Assembly (NCBI RefSeq): GCF_010811875.1
Contig: NZ_VKHP01000009.1
Coordinates: forward strand, 1-64,000
Reading direction: 5' to 3'
Length of the DNA: 64,000 nucleotides
From: Bradyrhizobium uaiense
GTDB taxonomy: Bacteria > Pseudomonadota > Alphaproteobacteria > Rhizobiales > Xanthobacteraceae
A program made the position numbers and the translations under genes. A model generated the notes under the pieces. It did no database searches. It was not told the origin of the DNA and was given only the letters and a program-made list of their open reading frames with translations. Shown in pieces: positions 1 through 8,257 of the stretch; position 1 is the first letter of the stretch, and every line of letters starts with the position of its first letter.

Positions 1-2235
1 GATCATGTTGTCGCGGCGGCTCGGCACCATGGGAACCATGAGGAAGAACTCGGCCCGCGCCTCGCCGGGCAGCCGCATGATGATGTAGTAAGGATTCATC
101 ACCGAGGTGCCGCCGCCGCTGCCCGGCTGGCGCGGGAATTGCCAGAGATCCTCGCGATTGTAGAACACTTCGGCGGCCTCCATGTGGTAGGTCTGGAACA
201 GCCGCGCCTGAATCAGGAACAGGTCCTCCGGATATCGAATGTGCTTCTGCAAGTCCGCAGGCATCGCCGCGAACTGCTTGAACAAGTGCGGAAAGATGCG
301 TGCGTAGGTCGCCGCAATCGGGTCCGTAGCATCCATCAAATAGAAATCGACGGTCCCGTGATAGGCATCGATGATGACCTTCACCGAATTCCTGATGTAG
401 TTGAGATCGAAATCCTGCGCAGGCGGCGCCGACGGAAAATAGGAACTCGTCGTATACGCGTCCTGTATCCAGAACATCCGCCCGCCGCTGATAACCAGAT
501 AGGGATCATGATCGAGCATGAGGAACGGCGCGATCGCGGCTACCCGCTCCCGAATATTGCGCCAGATCATGATCCGGCTCTCCGGCGTGATGTAGTTCGA
601 GAGCAAAAGGTTCGGGTCGTTGAGGTAGTACGCGAACAGCGTTCGCCACGCCACTGAGCCGATCGGAATGCCGCCAGCGCCCTCATACTCCGCATAGACG
701 TTGTCTTTGCCTTTCGGATAATCAAACTCCGGCGCACTTCCCTTGACGATGACGTAGTCGTCGCTCTCCTCGCCGAAATAAATGCGCGGCTCGACGATCC
801 TGGGGCCTCCGTCCGCTACCGGCGGAATGTCCCGCAAATAGAACAGCGGCAGACCCTCGGTGCTCTTGCGGGTGACCGGGCTCATCACCGCGCCATTGCC
901 GTGGGTGAACAGCACGTGGCGATTGACCCATGTCTGTGCATTTGGCGGCAGGAGCGAGGAGCGCAGCTCACGCGCCGAGAGCATCACACTCTGGTAGGAA
1001 TCGTCGAGCCAGTAGCGGTCAACGTCGAGATCATGGAATCTGTAGTAGGTGCGGATCTCCTGCAACTGCGCGTAGGTATCCGACAAGGGCAGCCAGTCCC
1101 ACAGCCTGATATTATCGATTGTCGCCTTGTTGGCGTCGAGCGTCTTGAGGGTAAGCTTCTGTTCGGCGGCAAAGGGCTTGGCTACGATCTTGTCGAGATC
1201 GTATGCCTGCCGGGTGAGCGCGATATTGCGTTCGATGTAGGGCTTCTCCAGCTCCAGCTCGCTTGGCTTGACGAAGAATTGCCGGAACAGCGCGGGGACG
1301 ACGCCGGACAAAGCCAGGGCGCCGACGGCGACGAGCATGACCGCTACCGCCGGAAGCCGGTAGCCGCGCACCCGCAGGTTTGCCCACGCGACGAGCGCCG
1401 CGGTGATCGAGAGGGCGATCATGAGCCACAGGGCCGGCAACCCCACATGCACATCGGTGTAGCTTGCGCCGACGACAACGCCGTTGTCGCCGTAGAGCAG
1501 CAGATAGCGGTCGAGAGCGTAGGACCAGGCCTTCACCGCGAAGAGAAGGCCGAGCAATGCCGAACCGTGGGCGATCGCCATGGGCGACATCGACCGGCGA
1601 TGAACGTCGTATTCGATATCGCCGCGAGCCCAATAGATCGTTGCGGCGAACAGCGCGCTCAGGACCAGGGTGAGCAGGAACCAGTTCTTGATCAGGACAT
1701 AGGCGGGCAGCGAGAACAGGTAGAAGCCGAGGTCCTTGTTGAAGAGCGGCTCGTCTGCGCCATAGGGCGCCTGATAGAGATACCTCAGGAAGATGCCCCA
1801 ATAGCCGACTTCGGCCGCCGCGACGAGCAGCGCGAGCAACGCTGCCCCGCCTGCGACGATCGCCGGCCACGGCAGTCGATCTAACAACCGCGCAAACGGA
1901 TCCAGCGGCGCGCTGCCCGCGACCTGCCAGACGGACGCCGCGGCAACCTGTGTCGACCGCTTGCCGGCTAAACGCAGCGCGAGACACCCGTTCACCCCGA
2001 GGATGAGAGCCGTTCCCGTCCAGACCGCAGCAAAGGTGGCAGCCTTGGCGCCGATGGTTGTCCAGAAGATTTGCAAATAGCCGACCGACGAAAACCACAG
2101 CCAGTCGACCAGGAAATCGCTCGCGAGCGCGAGCAGGATCAACCAGATCACAATGGCAATGGTCGCAAGGATCAGCCCGACCACGCCACTTTGTCGTGGT
2201 GCCTTCCGTTCGGGTCCGGTAATCCCGATCGTCAT
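1..2235 (-). CDS. UPF0182 family membrane protein (3' end outside window)
   Basis: An open minus-strand frame begins with ATG at 2235 and runs off the left edge after 745 codons, so it is incomplete here. The N-terminal third holds several hydrophobic segments separated by loops such as EVGYWGIFLRYLYQAPYG and DLGFYLFSLPAYV. A soluble part follows, containing THGNGAVMSPVT and EPRIYFGEESDDYVIV, which match the UPF0182 family as I remember it (usually about 900 residues, function unknown). No strong ribosome binding site is seen before the ATG. It is host DNA: the prophage attL lies 138 bases upstream of its start, so the insertion changed its upstream region but not the coding sequence. Confidence 0.85.
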   Translation of the reverse strand, partial: MTIGITGPERKAPRQSGVVGLILATIAIVIWLILLALASDFLVDWLWFSSVGYLQIFWTTIGAKAATFAAVWTGTALILGVNGCLALRLAGKRSTQVAAASVWQVAGSAPLDPFARLLDRLPWPAIVAGGAALLALLVAAAEVGYWGIFLRYLYQAPYGADEPLFNKDLGFYLFSLPAYVLIKNWFLLTLVLSALFAATIYWARGDIEYDVHRRSMSPMAIAHGSALLGLLFAVKAWSYALDRYLLLYGDNGVVVGASYTDVHVGLPALWLMIALSITAALVAWANLRVRGYRLPAVAVMLVAVGALALSGVVPALFRQFFVKPSELELEKPYIERNIALTRQAYDLDKIVAKPFAAEQKLTLKTLDANKATIDNIRLWDWLPLSDTYAQLQEIRTYYRFHDLDVDRYWLDDSYQSVMLSARELRSSLLPPNAQTWVNRHVLFTHGNGAVMSPVTRKSTEGLPLFYLRDIPPVADGGPRIVEPRIYFGEESDDYVIVKGSAPEFDYPKGKDNVYAEYEGAGGIPIGSVAWRTLFAYYLNDPNLLLSNYITPESRIMIWRNIRERVAAIAPFLMLDHDPYLVISGGRMFWIQDAYTTSSYFPSAPPAQDFDLNYIRNSVKVIIDAYHGTVDFYLMDATDPIAATYARIFPHLFKQFAAMPADLQKHIRYPEDLFLIQARLFQTYHMEAAEVFYNREDLWQFPRQPGSGGGTSVMNPYYIIMRLPGEARAEFFLMVPMVPSRRDNMI

Positions 2236-2372
2236 GGCCGCAATGATAGCGGAAATGAGGGGCGTCTGCCCGCTTGATTGGGGCGGGGATTATACGGAGC
2301 GCAAAACAGCCCGCGCAAGATTACGCTCCCGGGACGGAGCCGCTTCGGACAAAGCTATGGAATGGCGCTGAA

Positions 2373-2390
2373 ATGGCGCTCCCTAGCGGA
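2373..2390. other. attL core, 18-bp direct repeat
   Basis: ATGGCGCTCCCTAGCGGA occurs here and again at 46468-46485, where it forms the 3' end, including CCA, of tRNA-Glu. Flanking bases differ at both ends, so the identical core is 18 bp. This copy is the displaced tRNA end left on the far side of the insertion. Confidence 0.92.
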
Positions 2391-2479
2391 GCGGCGGACC
2401 TCATCCGCGAACCTGTTGAAATCTCAGAAAAATCCCAAATTTATTGACTTTTGGCGGTAACTCCCTGGATGTTGGCGTG

Positions 2480-2496
2480 CAACAAAACGTCCAACA
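2480..2496. repeat. 17-bp repeat shared with attR flank, candidate integrase arm site
   Basis: CAACAAAACGTCCAACA is present here, 89 bp inside attL, and again at 46390-46406, 61 bp inside attR, in the same orientation. At attR it forms two copies of GTCCAACA 12 bp apart; here the first copy is degenerate. The placement at both inner flanks of the core is what arm-type binding sites of a tyrosine integrase would show. It overlaps the integrase leader, so it could also influence int expression. Confidence 0.6.
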
Positions 2497-2503
2497 GGGG
2501 CCG

Positions 2504-3847
2504 ATGCCAGAACGTCTGACCAAGAGAAAGGGATACTGGCATTTCGTGCGGCGCGTGCCGCCCGAATTCGCCTCGGTAGACCCGCGCGGGATCGTCAAGC
2601 AATCGACCAAGATCCGCGTCGCCGACGATCGGTCTGGCATCCGCGCGGGCCGGATCGCTGACCAGCTCAATATCGACCTGGAGGCGTCGTGGAGAGCCGC
2701 CGCGGGCCAGGGAACGCGGGATTCCATTGTCGCGCTCGAGGAGGCCCGGCAGCGGGCGCAGGCCCTGCAGCTGACCTACCGGCCGGTCGACGACGTCGCG
2801 AAAGAGGCCCTTGCGGAGATCCTTCGGCGGATCGACGCGCTTGCGGTCGGCGATCGGCGGCACGACCCCGCCACCGCCGCGGCTACCCTCGGCGGCGTCG
2901 AGCTGCCAGAGATCATGCTGTCCGGCCTGTTCGATGAATTCGAGATCGCCAAGAAAACCACGATCGCCAAGATGTCGCCGGGCCAGTTCAAGAAATGGAA
3001 GAACGGCAAGAAGCGCGCGATCGAGCTGCTCGTCACAGTCATCGGCGACAAGGCCATCACGCGACTGACCCGCGACGACGCCCTGAAATACACCGACCAC
3101 TGGACCGAACGCGTTGTCGATGGCGAGGTCCTGGCAGCGACCGCTAATCGAAACCTGACGCATATCACCGGCATGCTATCCGCTGTCTCTAAGCGTCACC
3201 GGCTGAACCTCGATCGCGTGTTCGCCGGCGCCCGCCTCGAGGGCGACAAATCGAGGCCGCGGCCGCCCTTCTCGCCCTGGTGGATCGTCAACCGTATCTT
3301 GGCGGCCGGCGCGCTGGAGACCATGAACGACGAAGAGCGCGCCGTCGTCATGGTGATGATCAACACCGGCGCCCGGCCGAGCGAGGTGATCAATCTTCGC
3401 CGCAAGCACATTGTCCTCGACGGGCCCATTCCGTTCATCCGCGTGCGGCCCGACGATCGCGTCCTGAAAACCGCGTTCTCCGACCGAGACATCCCCCTGG
3501 TCGGCGTCTCGCTCGAGGCCATGCGGCAATTCCCGGACGGCTTCCCGCACTACCGCGACAAAGGCGACACTCTCTCGGCCGCGGTGAACGCGTATTTCTC
3601 CGACCACGGATTGCGCGAGACCGAAGCCCACACGCTCTATTCGCTACGGCACGGCTTCAAGGATCGCCTGCGCAGTGTCGAGACACCCGACGAGCTCAAG
3701 GACGAGCTGATGGGCCATGACACCAAGAAGCCAAAGTACGGCGACGGTCACGGGCTTGATCTGAAGCGGAAGTATATTCAACTGATCGCGCTCGCGCCGG
3801 GGATGCAGGTTGCCGCTCCGCTGGAGCTGGTGGCGGCAACGGGTTAA
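2504..3847 (+). CDS. int: Tyrosine recombinase (phage integrase)
   Basis: A 447-residue protein that would catalyse integration at tRNA-Glu and, with helpers, excision. The N-terminal part has the RLTKRKGYWHFVRRVP pattern of phage integrase arm-binding domains. A SAM-like core-binding region lies in the middle. The catalytic half shows TGARPSEVINLRRKHI (catalytic Arg), a Lys in KTAFSDRDIPLV, LYSLRHGFKDRL, MGH and a likely nucleophile Tyr in KKPKYGDGH. I start it at ATG 2504, because the in-frame extension upstream to 2444 runs through the repeated arm-like site. It is the first gene inside attL and reads inward, opposite to the lysis and tail genes. Confidence 0.93.
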   Translation: MPERLTKRKGYWHFVRRVPPEFASVDPRGIVKQSTKIRVADDRSGIRAGRIADQLNIDLEASWRAAAGQGTRDSIVALEEARQRAQALQLTYRPVDDVAKEALAEILRRIDALAVGDRRHDPATAAATLGGVELPEIMLSGLFDEFEIAKKTTIAKMSPGQFKKWKNGKKRAIELLVTVIGDKAITRLTRDDALKYTDHWTERVVDGEVLAATANRNLTHITGMLSAVSKRHRLNLDRVFAGARLEGDKSRPRPPFSPWWIVNRILAAGALETMNDEERAVVMVMINTGARPSEVINLRRKHIVLDGPIPFIRVRPDDRVLKTAFSDRDIPLVGVSLEAMRQFPDGFPHYRDKGDTLSAAVNAYFSDHGLRETEAHTLYSLRHGFKDRLRSVETPDELKDELMGHDTKKPKYGDGHGLDLKRKYIQLIALAPGMQVAAPLELVAATG

Positions 3848-3873
3848 CGGCTGTCCTTAAGGAGGGAAATCGC

Positions 3874-4461
3874 TTGAGCGAAACCGAGACCACAAGCCAG
3901 CTCTCCGAGACTGACCGGTTTTATCTGCTGTACGGCAAGGCGATGGCCGCTTGGGCTCACATTGAACACGGGCTCGCACTTTGGTTTAGCCACTGCACCG
4001 GACTTGGATTCAAGACCGCCGAGAACTTGTTTTTTTCCAGCCGAGCCGGTTTTTCCTCTCGGTCGCGACTACTGCTCAGCGCGCTCCAGACGACAAAATT
4101 GGATGATGTGGCGCGGGAGTTCATTTCCGAAGCGAGGGAACGTGCTGACAGTTATTGTGGAGCTCGCAATCGTCTGGCGCATGGCGTGATGCATCCGAAC
4201 CGCTCTGGCGACCAGCTCAATTGGCATATCAAGGAGCTTAGCCAGTGGGAGGGCAAGGAAGGTCTCGATGATCAGAAAATATTGCTTATCACGACCAATT
4301 TCGAAGCTCTGTCAGCTCTACTCAAGCACTCCTTTGTGATCGAGGCCAGGGGCGAGGAGCTGACCGAATTTCTCCGCCCGGTTTACACACTTCCAAACAA
4401 GGCGGATTCGACACTGCTGAGCAAAAAGCAACTAGAACGACTTGCCCAACTGCCAGGATAA
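3874..4461 (+). CDS. HEPN-like accessory protein A
   Basis: A 195-residue soluble protein starting at TTG 3874; the start is fixed by AAGGAGG 8 nt upstream, just after the integrase stop. It is mostly helical, and residues 98-103 read RNRLAH, which fits the R-x4-H motif of HEPN-type RNases, followed by G. No family could be named. It sits with the next gene in the accessory slot between integrase and lysis module, where temperate phages often carry host-benefit or anti-phage genes. A role as toxin or abortive-infection RNase is inference from one motif and position only. Confidence 0.7.
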   Translation: MSETETTSQLSETDRFYLLYGKAMAAWAHIEHGLALWFSHCTGLGFKTAENLFFSSRAGFSSRSRLLLSALQTTKLDDVAREFISEARERADSYCGARNRLAHGVMHPNRSGDQLNWHIKELSQWEGKEGLDDQKILLITTNFEALSALLKHSFVIEARGEELTEFLRPVYTLPNKADSTLLSKKQLERLAQLPG

Positions 4462-4539
4462 GCGCTAGCCCCTTTCCCTCGCAGGGACGACATAGAATCG
4501 TAATAAAATCAATAAGCGAATTGCTCGCAGGACACACTG

Positions 4540-5256
4540 ATGGAAATGGATCGAACGTCGGCCTTAGGCCTGTTCAACACTGCGCGCTCGTATTGGCGGT
4601 CCGCCGTGGGGCTGCAGCAGCTCCAGTTGAAGGTGACGCACCCAAGTGCGCCCGTAACCTTCCTCTTTTGTCACGGCATCGAGCTCTACCTAAAGAGCCT
4701 ACTGCGCTTGAAGAACTACAATCTGGCGAAGCTGAAGGGCATCGGGCACAACATCAGCCGTCTAGGCGAAGAGAGCGAACAAAACGGCCTCGTGCTCTCA
4801 GCGGAGACAAGGGAGCTGCTCAGCCACATCAAAGAAGAAGACGTTGCGATGGACGCCCGTTACATCGTGACGGGGTTTAAGAGCGTGCCGACCGCTGAGG
4901 CGTTGTTCGAGGCTTGTACCGAGCTCGATAAATCGATCAGCGAAGCCTTGCGCGCCGAAGGCCAGCCGGTTCACCAACACCAATTTGCGGACCCACCGCC
5001 ACCTCCGGTGGACCTTGATGACGACACCCTCAAGGTGCTGGTCTATCTTTTCAAACTTCCGAACTCAGACCACTCAGATTCACGCTACATTTCCGGGCAT
5101 CTGGGAATCGATCGCAGCTACGTAAAATATCATCTCGATCAGCTCAGTGATCGAGAGTTCGCCATCCTCGGAGGGTTCAGTATGGATACCGGGGATCAGT
5201 ATTGGTCGGTCACGCCAAAGGGCCGCGCCTATGTCGTCCGGAACAAGCTCGCCTGA
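4540..5256 (+). CDS. HEPN-like protein with C-terminal winged helix, accessory protein B
   Basis: A 238-residue protein. Residues 5-80 resemble HEPN helical bundles, with a CHGIELYLKSLLRLKNY segment followed by GHNISRL. A proline-rich linker (residues 152-157) leads to a winged-helix-like domain at about 163-236 (YISGHLGIDRSYVKYHLDQL and SVTPKGRAYVV). It begins at ATG 4540 with AGGA 7 nt upstream; MDR two codons later is an alternative. It lies 78 bp after the previous gene on the same strand, so the two may be one unit or the gap may hold a second promoter. A HEPN domain fused to a DNA-binding domain suggests a self-regulated toxin or defence protein, which is inference. Confidence 0.75.
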   Translation: MEMDRTSALGLFNTARSYWRSAVGLQQLQLKVTHPSAPVTFLFCHGIELYLKSLLRLKNYNLAKLKGIGHNISRLGEESEQNGLVLSAETRELLSHIKEEDVAMDARYIVTGFKSVPTAEALFEACTELDKSISEALRAEGQPVHQHQFADPPPPPVDLDDDTLKVLVYLFKLPNSDHSDSRYISGHLGIDRSYVKYHLDQLSDREFAILGGFSMDTGDQYWSVTPKGRAYVVRNKLA

Positions 5257-5380
5257 CAGGGGAACCGATTCGCCAAACCGGCCGAGGATCCCTATCAGTT
5301 GCGTTTTGGCCAGCGCCGAAACCCGTCACGCTATCCCGAGCCAAGCCGGGCGCTAGCCAGGCGTGGCCGCGCGCCCAAAC

Positions 5381-5761
5381 TCAGTAATGCTTGACGTGAA
5401 TGTCGACGAAGTTGGTCACGACCCAGACAACGCCGCCGCTCAAACCGACCGCGACCCAATAGAGCCAGCGGCTGACGTTTCTGACGCCGTCAGCCTGGAC
5501 GCGCACATTCTGGACGGCCTGGACGGTCGGCTTCATGTCGGCGATCTCTTTCGTCGCCGTCGAGATCTGCGCGCCCATGGTCGTGACCTCGGCCCGCAGC
5601 GCCTCGACTTTCTGATGCAGATCCTTCCGCCCCTCGGAGGCTTTCTCCTCCATCCGTTGCCAGGTCTGTAGCAGCGTCGAGACCGTCGACTCGAGGCCGC
5701 CGATCTTGGCGGCCATCTGCAGCAAGGCGGCATTCACGCTCGCCATTTCGTCGCCGCTCAT
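5381..5761 (-). CDS. DUF1515-like phage membrane protein
   Basis: A 126-residue protein, last of the late/lysis genes. It has a long coiled-coil region (about residues 10-85, with heptad-like LESTVSTLLQTWQRMEEKAS) and one C-terminal membrane segment near residues 98-118 (LYWVAVGLSGGVVWVV). This layout matches proteins annotated DUF1515 in rhizobial phages, from memory. Its ATG overlaps the stop of the lipoprotein gene by ATGA, so it is translationally coupled to the lysis genes. A holin or antiholin-like task is possible because no other clear holin was found. Confidence 0.78.
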   Translation of the reverse strand: MSGDEMASVNAALLQMAAKIGGLESTVSTLLQTWQRMEEKASEGRKDLHQKVEALRAEVTTMGAQISTATKEIADMKPTVQAVQNVRVQADGVRNVSRWLYWVAVGLSGGVVWVVTNFVDIHVKHY

Positions 5762-6141
5762 TTCGCCTTCTTTCGCTTGAAGAGGCCGAGGCGCGGCGCC
5801 GGCTTTTCCGCCGGCGCGATGCTCTCGCAGGCCAAGCCGTCGACGCGGCCGATGCCCTCGCGGACGTCCTGGTATTGGCAGACGGCGCGTCGCAGGCAGG
5901 CATTGACCTTTGCCAGCGCGGCGCGGTCGATTTTCCAGAGCCGCTCGATCTCGCCGGCGTCGAGCTCGCGGTCCGGCGTATCGACCGGCGCGCGCTCGCA
6001 GGCCGCGACGTCCGCCGGCAGCGCCGGAATGTTCGGCGCGTCCGGAGGCGGCGCCTGCAGCTTGTCGAGGCTACCGGACCCCACGCACCCGGCGAGACAT
6101 GTCGCGAGTAAAACACTTGTTAGGATTAGCCGGCGTTGCAT
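5758..6141 (-). CDS. Outer-membrane spanin lipoprotein (Rz1-like)
   Basis: A 127-residue protein with a lipoprotein signal peptide at residues 1-20; the lipobox LAGC places the lipidated Cys at about residue 18. The mature part is proline-rich near its start (APPPDAPNIPALP), as in o-spanins. The start ATG at 6141 lies inside the preceding membrane-anchored gene in another frame, the nested Rz/Rz1 arrangement. It would pair with that inner-membrane protein to fuse the membranes at the last lysis step. It is longer than lambda Rz1 and carries a basic C-terminus (LFKRKKAK). Confidence 0.78.
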   Translation of the reverse strand: MQRRLILTSVLLATCLAGCVGSGSLDKLQAPPPDAPNIPALPADVAACERAPVDTPDRELDAGEIERLWKIDRAALAKVNACLRRAVCQYQDVREGIGRVDGLACESIAPAEKPAPRLGLFKRKKAK

Positions 6142-6472
6142 CGATTGCCCCCTGGTTGGATTTGAGCTGCTCCTCGGCCGCCGCAGCGCGCGTGGCATCG
6201 CGCTGCTGCAGGGCGTTGGCGAAAACGAGCTGGCGATCCTTCTCCTCGAGGCGCGCCTGCAATTGAGCGTTCTGCGCGGCGGTCTGCGCCGCCTCGCACT
6301 TGTCGTCGGCCGAGCGATATCCTGCGTTGTAGAGATGCACGGCGCCGGCGATCGCGCCGCCGCCGGCGAGCAGCGCCAGGCCGCCGGCAAACAGCGCGCC
6401 GGCAGCGAATGGCGAGAGGCTGACGCCGGCGACGCCCGCCAGGCGCAGGACGATTGCGACGATCCAGCTCAT
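6071..6472 (-). CDS. Inner-membrane spanin (Rz-like)
   Basis: A 133-residue protein with N-terminal hydrophobic segments (residues 4-50) and then a charged helical region (CEAAQTAAQNAQLQARLEEK) predicted to be a periplasmic coiled coil. Its 3' end overlaps the o-spanin gene by about 70 bases in a different frame. Its ATG overlaps the endolysin stop, giving the order endolysin, i-spanin, o-spanin. Family identity is inferred from topology and the nested architecture, because spanins share little sequence. Confidence 0.75.
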   Translation of the reverse strand: MSWIVAIVLRLAGVAGVSLSPFAAGALFAGGLALLAGGGAIAGAVHLYNAGYRSADDKCEAAQTAAQNAQLQARLEEKDRQLVFANALQQRDATRAAAAEEQLKSNQGAIDATPANPNKCFTRDMSRRVRGVR

Positions 6473-7722
6473 GCGTGTTTCCCCACGCGATAGTCAGCCA
6501 CGCGGCGCTGCTCGAGCTTGTCGGCGACAATCCAGACCAGGACGCCGGCGCCGGCGATGACGGCGAGCGCAACGGCGCCGATCACGATCGCGTCGATCGC
6601 CGTCGACGACAGGCCGAGGCCGCCGACAGCGTCCTTTGCGGCCGAGACCTGCGTCGCCTTGTCAGTGATCCAGGTCAGCACGCCGGCGCCGCCGAGGCCT
6701 GATGCGCCGCCGAAGATTTTGCCGGCCCAGCGCTTGGCCCAATCGGTCAGCGCAATGGTCTGCGAGCCCTCGTCGCGGAGATCCTCGACCGTCGCGCTGG
6801 CGCGCGTCTCGGCCACCTGGCGCGGCGTCTGCGGCTTGCCGAGCTCGGCGATCAGCTGGTCGTCGATGTCAGGCGTCAGCGGCAGGCCGCGCGCGTTGCG
6901 ATAGGCCAGGATCATTCCCTCGGTCCGACCCTGCGGCGATTGTTCGCCGTCGACCTGACCGACGTCGTAATAGCCGAGCTCGCGCAGCCGCCGCTGGACA
7001 TAGGCGACGGCGTCCGGATCGACCGGCGCCGGCGTCGTCGCGAGCTTCGCATGCTCATGCGGATGCGACGTGGCGAGGCCATGCTCGAAAAGCGCCGCCT
7101 CGTCGTCGCGGCGGATGCGAACGCCCTTGCTGTCAGGCCAGAGCCGTTTCATCGATCGGATCAGGCCAGGGATCTTGGCGAGCTCGCCGCTGCCGATCGC
7201 CGCCTTGATCTGGCGCATCTCCGACCAGCGCGGTCCCGGCTTGTTGAAGCCGCCGGCGTCGCGGTTAAACGCGATCGAGAGGATGACGCCGATGCAATCC
7301 GGCGAGAGCTCGTCGAGACCAGGCAACAGCCGCCGGCAGATCGACAGGTAGCGCGGGATGTCATGGCTCGAGAACACCTCGAGCGCGACGTCCCAAGGGA
7401 TATCGATCAATCCCCGCGTCTTGCGGCAATAGGCAGCAGCCTTGTCGCCGCGCAGGCCGGCGCCGCCGACCAGCACCTTAAGCATCGCGTCACTCACGCG
7501 CCCGCGCCAATCGGCGCGGATCTGCGCTGCGGTCTGCGTCCCGAAATCGTAGCCGATCGCGCCGGTCGGCCCCGAGTTGTCGCTCGGATGCTCGAGGACG
7601 GTCCGATAGCGCTTGTTATAAAACGCCTGGCTGGTGACCTCGGCGCTGACGATCAGGTCGAAGGCAGCGCGGGAGATTCCATGCAAATCGAGAGCGCTCG
7701 CAGAAATCGCTGCGTTGGTCAT
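6469..7722 (-). CDS. Endolysin: lysozyme-like domain, peptidoglycan-binding domain and C-terminal membrane segments
   Basis: A 417-residue protein. I start it at ATG 7722, which has AAAGGA just upstream; an in-frame extension to 7875 looks non-coding. Residues 1-215 look like a phage lysozyme fold, with a Glu in VSAEVTSQAFYN and the GAIGYDFGTQTAAQI stretch. Residues around 235-295 carry a peptidoglycan-binding repeat (VQRRLRELGYYDVGQVDG). Unusually, the C-terminus has two hydrophobic stretches (GGASGLGGAGVLTWI and IVIGAVALAVIAGAGVLVW), so the enzyme may be membrane-tethered. It heads the lysis block, followed by spanins with overlapping starts. Confidence 0.85.
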   Translation of the reverse strand: MTNAAISASALDLHGISRAAFDLIVSAEVTSQAFYNKRYRTVLEHPSDNSGPTGAIGYDFGTQTAAQIRADWRGRVSDAMLKVLVGGAGLRGDKAAAYCRKTRGLIDIPWDVALEVFSSHDIPRYLSICRRLLPGLDELSPDCIGVILSIAFNRDAGGFNKPGPRWSEMRQIKAAIGSGELAKIPGLIRSMKRLWPDSKGVRIRRDDEAALFEHGLATSHPHEHAKLATTPAPVDPDAVAYVQRRLRELGYYDVGQVDGEQSPQGRTEGMILAYRNARGLPLTPDIDDQLIAELGKPQTPRQVAETRASATVEDLRDEGSQTIALTDWAKRWAGKIFGGASGLGGAGVLTWITDKATQVSAAKDAVGGLGLSSTAIDAIVIGAVALAVIAGAGVLVWIVADKLEQRRVADYRVGKHA

Positions 7723-7754
7723 CGTGATAGTCCTTTGGGGGATGTTGAAGGTGA

Positions 7755-7844
7755 CTAGAGTGCGAAAACGAGAATGACCACGAGCACCGTCGCGACGATG
7801 ACGGTGCATCCAATGATTGCGATCCAATCTCTCCCGGCCTTCAT
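7755..7844 (-). CDS. Small single-span membrane protein, 29 residues
   Basis: A short frame from ATG 7844 encodes a protein that is almost one membrane helix (WIAIIGCTVIVATVLVVILV) with a positively charged N-terminus (KAGRD). It lies just upstream of the endolysin gene on the same strand, a place where small holin-type proteins can occur. No good ribosome binding site is seen, so expression is uncertain. Confidence 0.42.
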   Translation of the reverse strand: MKAGRDWIAIIGCTVIVATVLVVILVFAL

Positions 7845-7895
7845 AGCAGCAAGCTGACCGGTTGAGCCCTGACAACGTTGACTTGGATCAACTAG

Positions 7896-8255
7896 TCAGA
7901 CCAGGGCGTTTGCGCGGATCAGGAGCTGGTCGACTTGCGCGTCAGAGAGGCCGAGGGCCGCGATCATGCGTTGCACCAGAGGATCTGCGCGCCGGAGCTC
8001 GGTCGCGAGATCCCATTCCTCCTGGACGGATTGGTCAGCCGCGATCGCGGCCTTGACGATCGCCCAATTGCCGAGCTCGTCGTAAGCCCGTTTCAGTCCG
8101 AGCTTGGTGCAAGAGCTCGGCACCAGCGACGGCGGATTGAGAAACGCGACCACCGCGGGATCATCATCAGCTATTTCCGTCGTGATAATTCCGGGCTGCT
8201 CACAAGCAAACCAGCCGACGATTTCGCCCGCATCATCGCGTGCAATATGACCCAT
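7896..8255 (-). CDS. Probable tail-fibre assembly or tail accessory protein
   Basis: A 119-residue protein starting at ATG 8255 with GGAAGGTG upstream, 2 bases after the tail-fibre stop. The N-terminus (MGHIARDDAGEIVGWFACEQPG) resembles short beta-rich starts of tail-fibre assembly proteins, and the rest is helical (LGLKRAYDELGNWAIVKAAI). Placement directly after the fibre gene is where fibre chaperones are encoded. The family assignment is by position and general look, not a recognised signature. Confidence 0.65.
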   Translation of the reverse strand: MGHIARDDAGEIVGWFACEQPGIITTEIADDDPAVVAFLNPPSLVPSSCTKLGLKRAYDELGNWAIVKAAIAADQSVQEEWDLATELRRADPLVQRMIAALGLSDAQVDQLLIRANALV

Positions 8256-8257
8256 AG

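Noticed and set aside
139..2098. Several overlapping frames on both strands in the left flank
   Set aside because: They lie in wrong frames of the long UPF0182 gene and translate to Arg-rich, low-quality protein.
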